Origin: Pegoplata infirma
Taxonomy: Eukaryota; Arthropoda; Insecta; Diptera; Anthomyiidae
DNA: 64,000 nt
Assembly: GCA_963921195.1 (NCBI GenBank)
Contig: OY992539.1
Location: 39,998,518 to 40,062,517 of the forward strand
Direction: 5' to 3'
The translations under genes and the position numbers were made by a program. Below the pieces are notes generated by a model. The model was not told the DNA's origin and made no database searches. It saw only the letters and a program-made list of their open reading frames with translations. Below, piece by piece: positions 58,283 to 64,000 of the stretch. Position 1 is the stretch's first letter. Every line of letters begins with the position of its first letter.

Positions 58283-58580
58283 TTAGAAGGTACTTAAGAA
58301 AAATAAGAATAGGAAGATGAACAGAACCTTGGGGCACCCCTGTACCCATCTTTAACAACACGAGTACAACGATATCTGAGGAAGCTCGAAATAACTCAAG
58401 AGAAGTCATTACCGACACCAAACTCATTAAGCTTAGATATGAGCGCCTTGGAAATATCCAGAGCAACTACTTTACTCTCTAAAAACTATGGATCAAAAGA
58501 CTCCAACGTTCTGAAAGTAACGCCAACAGGTCTCCTGTAGAACGAGTTCTGCGATAACCATACTGTCGTTCGTTTACAAG

Positions 58581-59440
58581 CAAGTTAGCCTCCAGATACC
58601 TTGCAAGATGACAATTGATCATTCTCTCCGTCACTTTCGAGAGCGCAGAGCATATTGCGATTGGACGGTAATTATCAGGGTTGTTAACTACACCCTTTTT
58701 GAGAACTGAATGTACATTGGCAACCTTCCAACAATCGGGAAAGACTCAAGCACGGTACGAAAAAAGATTAGTTAGTGGAGGTGCTAACATCGAATAGCAC
58801 TGTTTCAGCACCAGTGCTGGTATACCATCCGGTCCCGGTGACTAATTTACGTTAAGATCAGCAAGAACCTTTTTAACTGCGTGAACTCGAAAAAATATAC
58901 TGAGCATAGTATGGGGTACCCTCTTAAACCAAGTTAGCTTCCAGATACCTTGCAAGATGGCAATTTATCATGCTCTCCATCACCTACGAGAGCGCAGAGC
59001 ATATTGCGATTGGACAGTAATTATCAGGGTTGTTAACTACACCCTTTTTGGGAACTGACTGTACATTGGCAACTTTCCAACAATCGGGAAAGACTCCAGC
59101 ACGGTACCAAAAAATGAAAAGATTAGTCGGTGGACGTGCTAACGTTGAATAGCACTGTTTCAGCAGCAGTGCTGGTATACCATCCGGCCCCGGTGACTAC
59201 ACACAAAAAAAAATATTGTGTCCGTTTTGGGGATAATACAACCTATAAAGTGGTTTTGGATAGTTTACCTAAGTTTTTTAGATCAAAAACTTTGGTAAGT
59301 TATCCAAAACCACTTTATAGGTTGTAATTAAACCCAAAAGTGGCACAATTTTTTTTTTGTGTGTAATTTACGTTAAGATCAGCAAGAATCTTTTTAACTG
59401 CGTGAACTCGAAAAAATATCCTGTATGGGATACCCTCTTG
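58581..59440. repeat. Tandem duplication of a ~350-bp LINE segment
   Basis: AAGTTAGC(C/T)TCCAGATACCTTGCAAGATG occurs at about 58582 and 58931, and the two units stay alignable through GCGATTGGAC, CCAACAATCGGG and CGTGAACTCGAAAAAATAT. The second unit alone carries the 164-bp MITE, so the duplication came before that insertion or the MITE entered only one unit. Confidence 0.8.
59200..59363. mobile_element. 164-bp palindromic MITE (TSD TA)
   Basis: TA at 59198-59199 and 59364-59365. The empty site is visible in the neighbouring tandem unit (GGTGACTAATTTACG near 58848). The ends are CACACAAAAAAAAATATTGTG and the complement. The inner arms AACCTATAAAGTGGTTTTGG pair perfectly with CCAAAACCACTTTATAGGTT. 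It is a mariner-like MITE. Confidence 0.9.
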
Positions 59441-59483
59441 AGTTCGGGCAGTGGTTAGTTGCTTTCCGGCAAAAAAGAATTTC

Positions 59484-59534
59484 ATAACATGTTAGCTTTA
59501 TATTCAGGTTCGGAATATAAAGCTAACATGTTAT
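59484..59534. repeat. Perfect palindrome, 22-bp arms, 7-base loop
   Basis: Arms 59484-59505 and 59513-59534 are exact complements around AGGTTCG. It lies within LINE copy D sequence. No transposon end or target duplication is apparent. Confidence 0.9.
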
Positions 59535-59860
59535 AAAAGAGTCGTGATAGAAGAATCAGCATTTTTCTTGACTCATTTAACAAACGACTAACAGCTCTTA
59601 CTGATCCGAGGAGCCGAAGCTTTTCATGACTCACAATAAGTACTCTTGCACAGTCACGTAGCAGATCAGTATTAACGTTTTTGTCGTCACGCCAAATTCT
59701 GAACGCATTCCCTGGATCTGGCTGCATTTCTGCAAGTCTGGTTAAACCAACATTTATTCCTTGATTTAGTCGAAATGCACTTTGATGGAATGAATCACTT
59801 TATTCCAAGCACTATAACATTTTTAACCATTTTCGCCGCGGCATCAACGTTGTCATTTCT

Positions 59861-60505
59861 TTGACGGAAAGAATTTCTTCCATGTTTTAGGAAAACTATG
59901 AACTATTTAGATAACAATACATAAATTTGATTTTTTTCCTTACAGCTTAGAAAATTTTCAAATATTTTTAAAAAAATTGTGTTTGAAACTGTGTATTTTT
60001 TTGTGAAAAAAACTCCATAGTGGAAAATTTTTCACAAATATCATTATCCAAAATATTTTAAGTTGTACCATTTTTGGTTAAATAACCAATAAATGGCAAC
60101 ACTGTATACAATCCAACATGTATCTTATAAAGAAAGGTGGCATTAATGAGTGTTTTAATATTAATTTAATATTTGTCATACACGCAAAGTTTATAAAGGT
60201 TGTCCGATATTTATGAGGATTTTTAATGACTTATAACAATTATAAAAAAAGGATGACCAGAAGATACCAGATATATTTATAACAAATAAAAATATATAGC
60301 ATTTACGGTTTGGATTTTATTTAAAATTTTTTCCTAAAACAAAAGTTTCATTATAACTTTCCCAATGCTGCAAAGACCAAAATTTGACGTTTGGGTTTCA
60401 TACTGATTTTACAGCATGAAACAGCATGAGTAATATTTTTTTTAAAACTTTTGATTTTCCTAAGTGTACAGGCAAATTTATATTCTTTTGTATCTAATAC
60501 TGGCC
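59861..60505. other. No gene seen
   Basis: AT-rich DNA between LINE copy D and a small MITE. No features were recognised. Confidence 0.4.
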
Positions 60506-60645
60506 GTATTCATTTAAACTCGTATACACCAAGTATACCGTATAAACTTACCAAACTTATTTTTTATAAATGTAGTTTGACATAAATTGTATAAATTTAT
60601 CAGACTTACATATTATACGAGGTGTATATACGGTTAAATGAATAC
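60506..60645. mobile_element. Small palindromic MITE (~140 bp)
   Basis: The ends are GTATTCATTTAAACTCGTATA and the complement of TATATACGGTTAAATGAATAC. The inner part carries AACTTACCAAACTTA / AGACTTACATATTATACG. No exact target duplication was found. Confidence 0.6.
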
Positions 60646-61319
60646 CACTACTATGTTTAGACCAAACAAAAACTAACTTGTTTTTGGCAAAAAAGCATTT
60701 TGGAAAACCAAACTGTTTACACCGAATAAAAAGAGTTTTTGTTTGTCAAATCAAATTAATTATTTTCTAAATTCACTAAAAAACACAAAATTACAATAGC
60801 CACACATTATTAAAAAAATTAAATTACACATTTATTTACTTTTTTAAAAGATTTGAATATTAATTTCACAAAAAAACAAATATTTTTATTTTGACATTCG
60901 TTTTTACCAAAAGAAAATTGAAAAAAACATTCACACTGAATTAATAGTAGCATAGACCACAACCTAAATTCTAGTTTTTGTCTAGTTTTAGTTGGCAACG
61001 CAGTTTTTAAATTGTATGGAAAATTTATGTAGTTTTTGCCAAAAACCAAAAAAATATTCAAAAACAAGTTGTTTTCGTTGGTGTAAATACCGTATAAAAG
61101 AAATGAACACGAACATCAAAAGATTTTTAAAATCGGTCAAACGGTTTTGTGTTTTTTTCTACGGTCAAGAAATTTAAAAAATAAACTAAAACTTAGTATT
61201 CTATGAATATCCGTCCGTATGCTTAAAAAATTAAGACAAAACAATTTCAGCTCCTGAAGACGATGCCAGATGACCTGAAGAATTTTTTTTTTTTTTTTTA
61301 ATCTTCATTTTAGTTCTTC
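60646..61319. other. No gene seen
   Basis: AT-rich. A short frame at 60992-61177 and its opposite-strand counterpart have no motif. Confidence 0.4.
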
Positions 61320-61830
61320 CAATGTAAATAACATAAATTTTAAATATACTATGAAACCTTTTCATAAATATAATGAAACTTGTCATGTAAGCTTGACCAA
61401 TGGAAATGTTTCATAAATACTATAAAACATTTCATAGAAATAATAATTATTTCTTTAATTATTTCATTGTATTTATGGAACTATAGTTCTAATGAAGTGT
61501 TTTATAAATACAATGAAATTATTAATTTATAAATTCAAAGGTTTTCATAGGGAATCATTTCATAAATTTTAGGAAATATTTTATAGTATTTATGAAATAT
61601 TTCAAAAATACTATGACATTGAATTTATTTACTTATTTGCTCGTAAATATAATCAAATATTTATAAAAAAAATAAATTAAATTTATGAAAGGTTTCATAA
61701 GGCCATTTCAATTTACTTATGAAGAGTTTTATAAAAGTTTATGAAATTTTATTTATTATATTTATAAAACCTTTCATAAATATAATGAAATATTCTGATT
61801 AATTTTTATTAAAAAATAAAAATTGTTTTA
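61320..61830. repeat. TTTCATAAATA-rich palindromic block
   Basis: Dozens of TTTCATAAA/TTTATGAAA-type words on both strands over 500 bp, without a fixed period. It is similar in character to 23185-23390. Confidence 0.6.
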
Positions 61831-62275
61831 TTCGACCTTTAAAATATTTTATTTTGAGGATGTTTATTCTGGCTCGAGGTCATTATTTTCTTTACTATTT
61901 AAAACCATGATATTCTCATACCATAATTTTCAAGAAAATTATTAAATCCCGAAAAAATCCGAATCTCCCTAAGAAACCCCAGATATAAATCAAATATGTT
62001 ATCTCCATGCGCTACTAAAAATCATTATTTGGAGATAAAACTCCAAAACTGGCCCCTTTTTTCTGTAATTGAATTATGCCGATTAGGACTGTCAAACGGG
62101 ATCGGTTTTTTAAAATCCAGGGATCCCGGGATTTTTCGGGATTACGGGATTTTTCGGGATCCCGGGATTTTTCGGGATTACGGGATTTTTGGGATTAAAT
62201 TTCTTTGATTATAAAAGTAAAAAAATAGTAGACTCTTTATGTTTCAATTTTATTGTGCATATTAAGGAGGGAGTC

Positions 62276-62292
62276 GTGGGTTTGATTCCCAC
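62276..62292 (+). other. tRNA T-arm-like stem-loop
   Basis: GTGGG-TTTGATT-CCCAC is a perfect 5-bp stem with a 7-base loop of T-arm form. The D- and anticodon arms are not found upstream, so this is a fragment or chance match inside hAT 6. Confidence 0.35.
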
Positions 62293-62775
62293 GAAAACCC
62301 TTGGGTCGATTTCGCTACAACGAAATTATTAAAAAAAAATATTTCTAATTATTCAGATTGTTATTTAAAGGCAATTACAAAATTAAGTATACGCCACTTA
62401 TGCAGTTTTCAAGTAATTATTATTATTAAATATTTGGCAATGAACTAAAAAAAGCCTTGAGGGGTTTGTTATGGAAAATGACAACTTTTATATGCTTTTG
62501 GTTTCGTCCTATTGCGATTTTCGTTGTTGAACGTATAATTTTAAAACTAATTTAAAGAAAATTTAAAATAATAAAAACATTTAAAGGAGAAATAATATAA
62601 TGCATTAGACTTGCATTTTTTTGTATAAAAAAGTTTTTCTTGCAATTTTGAACGTACCACATACGCCTAAAACTTATGTGGTACAAATTTGATGTCAATC
62701 GGATTAAATTTACCCGTGGCACCCTCAAAGTTTCGGTTTTTTAGAAAACCTGAAAACTTTGGTCAAAGGGCTCCA

Positions 62776-62846
62776 TGACTGTGGCTTAATGGTTAGTGCG
62801 TTGGACTATTATTCAGCAAGCCTGGGTAGAATTCTCAGCTCAGCCA
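62776..62846 (+). repeat. tRNA-derived SINE head, copy 2
   Basis: GTGGCTTAATGGTTAGTGCG (a good A box) is followed by TTGGACTATTATTCAGCAAGCC and GGGTAGAATTCTCAGCTCAG at the B-box position. It pairs with copy 1 at 52587-52665. An A run follows at 62874. Confidence 0.6.
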
Positions 62847-63079
62847 AATTCGGTGCCAGCTACGTTGAAAATTAAAAAAAAAAGTTTTAGTTTTAATTTG
62901 TTTAATATAACAATAATTCAACAAAGTTGTATTTTTAAAAATAAATTCTCAAACATTTTTAACATTTCAAAAATCCCGGGATTTGAGCTTAAAAATCCCG
63001 GGATTCGGGATTCATTTTATGACAAAAATCCCGGGATTTCGGGATTCGGGATTTCGGGATTGACAGCCCTAATGCCGAT

Positions 63080-63594
63080 CATTGTTTTAACATGATAATG
63101 TTTTTAGGCTGGTGTCTAATTTTAAAAATGATTCACCTCAGTTTGACTATATAAGCTACCGAATAACAAAAAAGAAAATAATAATTAGTATTTTCATTTT
63201 CTTAAAACCAAAAATGTTTGTAACTTCGATTTGTAATTTGAATAATAACACAGGTTCACAAAAGTTGAACTTTTTCAATTTGCCTGACCTTTGACAACTG
63301 ATTTATATGGACTTTAGTGAGCTGATTCCGAATCTGTTATCCAATTTTTTCCATCAGCTCGCGTTCGCGAGCAAATCGCTGTTAAAGAGTCGAAAAAGTG
63401 CGTTTTTACCAACTTTGCTTGGCTATAATTTCCAAAACTAATTTTAGTTCCTCAGTTTTAAACATGAACTTAACTAAACCAAAAACTGATATTAGTTTTT
63501 TTTCTGACAGCTTTAGTTTTCGAGTTACTAAAAAGAGCATAAAAATTCAGCTGGTGAAAAAAATGTAACAGAATTATTTTTCAACAAAAAAACT
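63080..63594. other. No gene seen
   Basis: AT-rich DNA. A 60-codon frame at 63112-63294 has no motif. Confidence 0.4.
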
Positions 63595-64000
63595 TTTTTC
63601 TTCAATTTTTTTTGTATCAAAGTTTTTTTTTCATCAATTTTTTTTTTTTATTAAATGTTTTTTTTTCATAAAAAAAAATTTGTTCATCATTTTTTTTTTT
63701 TTTTCAATTTCTTTTTCATAAAATTTTATTTTTTTTTTTTCAATCAAAATTTTTTTTCATCAAAAATTTGTTTTTACATCCAATTTATTTTCATCAAATT
63801 TTTTTTATCAAATTTTTTGTACCGTCAAATTTTTTTTTTTTTCATCAATTTTTTTTTCATTATTTTTTTTTATCAAATTTTTGGTTTATCAATTTTTTTT
63901 ATCAAACATTTTTTTTTCATTAACAAACTTTTTTCATTAACAATTTTTTTTAATTTTAAAAAAAAAAATTTTAAAAATTTTTAAAAATTTTTTTACCAAG
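63595..64000. repeat. T-rich low-complexity tract
   Basis: Long T runs broken by CATCAA/TATCAA at irregular spacing, to the end of the window. Phe-rich frames here only reflect composition. Confidence 0.9.

Larger units (their letters stand above)
56980..59860 (-). pseudogene. LINE family 4, copy D, with two MITEs and a tandem duplication
   Basis: Minus-strand relic running from before RT (59480-59860) to the 3' end near 56990 (GGCATCCTTT side). VVALDISKA (motif A) is near 58460 and the linker to motif B near 58300-58350. PIYSFADNS, the active-site region, is near 57650-57685. The thumb CDIWARPSKTILGLLDRVQR, then KALMLINDNR, lies at 57390-57470. MITE H copy 2 (57696-58282) and a 164-bp MITE (59200-59363) are inserted, and about 350 bp of the RT N-terminal region is tandemly duplicated (58581-59440). 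Confidence 0.8.
62084..63071. mobile_element. hAT element 6 (988 bp, TSD ATGCCGAT)
   Basis: ATGCCGAT at 62076-62083 and 63072-63079. The ends are TAGGACTGTCAAACGGG and the complement of GGGATTGACAGCCCTA. Both subterminal zones are arrays of CGGGATTTTTCGGGATT and CCCGGGATT. There is no transposase. The interior has tRNA-like pieces (62276-62292, 62776-62846). Confidence 0.92.

Noticed and set aside
62276..62292. Functional tRNA around the T-arm-like hairpin
   Set aside because: No D- or anticodon arm lies upstream at the right distance.
63655..63984. 109-codon Phe-rich frame
   Set aside because: It follows from long T runs and has no domain character.

Overview
The window looks like intergenic or intronic DNA from a large, AT-rich, transposon-rich insect genome, most likely a higher fly (Diptera). 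The basis is the AT bias with long A/T runs, many decayed non-LTR retrotransposons with RNase H domains, piggyBac, hAT, PIF/Harbinger-like, mariner-like and Helitron elements, and TATACCCTCC...GTCCGTCTG repeats like the DINE-1/Helentron-type repeats of flies. The species cannot be told from this window. I find no intact host protein gene. Nearly all recognisable coding sequence is broken transposon sequence.

Layout. 1-0.97 kb: unassigned. 1-1.6 kb: a Helentron-like repeat. 1.6-4.5 kb: four levels of nested DNA transposons around a piggyBac relic. 4.6-16.2 kb: fragments of at least three RNase H-bearing LINE families on both strands, one carrying a foldback element and a TA-flanked MITE. 16.2-18 kb: two tRNA-Lys primer-binding-site-like tracts and a 579-bp Harbinger-like MITE. 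18-21 kb: more of LINE family 1, then a Helentron-like copy and a purine-rich tract. 22-32.6 kb: tandemly duplicated Helentron-like repeats, split by a 3.76-kb hAT element and by a 1.43-kb element with 21-bp inverted ends.

33.9-37.8 kb: a minus-strand LINE (family 4, endonuclease plus reverse transcriptase) broken by two hAT MITEs. 37.8-38.7 kb: a foldback. 38.7-41.7 kb: a non-autonomous Helitron with a 16-bp minisatellite. 42.4-45.7 kb: plus-strand LINE relics. 46.7-52.3 kb: a hAT element with several nested insertions, including a spacer that looks like exon-intron-exon. 52.6-59.9 kb: three more family-4 LINE fragments, a SINE, and two Harbinger-like MITEs, one carrying a LINE RNase H segment. 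60-64 kb: a small MITE, a TTTCATAAA-rich block, a hAT element with tRNA-like pieces, and low-complexity T-rich DNA.

The genes do not form a pathway. What can be read is an order of insertions. Target-site duplications (TSDs) of the expected type (TTAA, TA, TWA, 8 bp) support it: six hAT-like insertions have exact 8-bp duplications, a piggyBac has TTAA on both sides, and MITEs split LINE reading frames cleanly. All family assignments rest on motifs and termini read by eye. No database search was possible.
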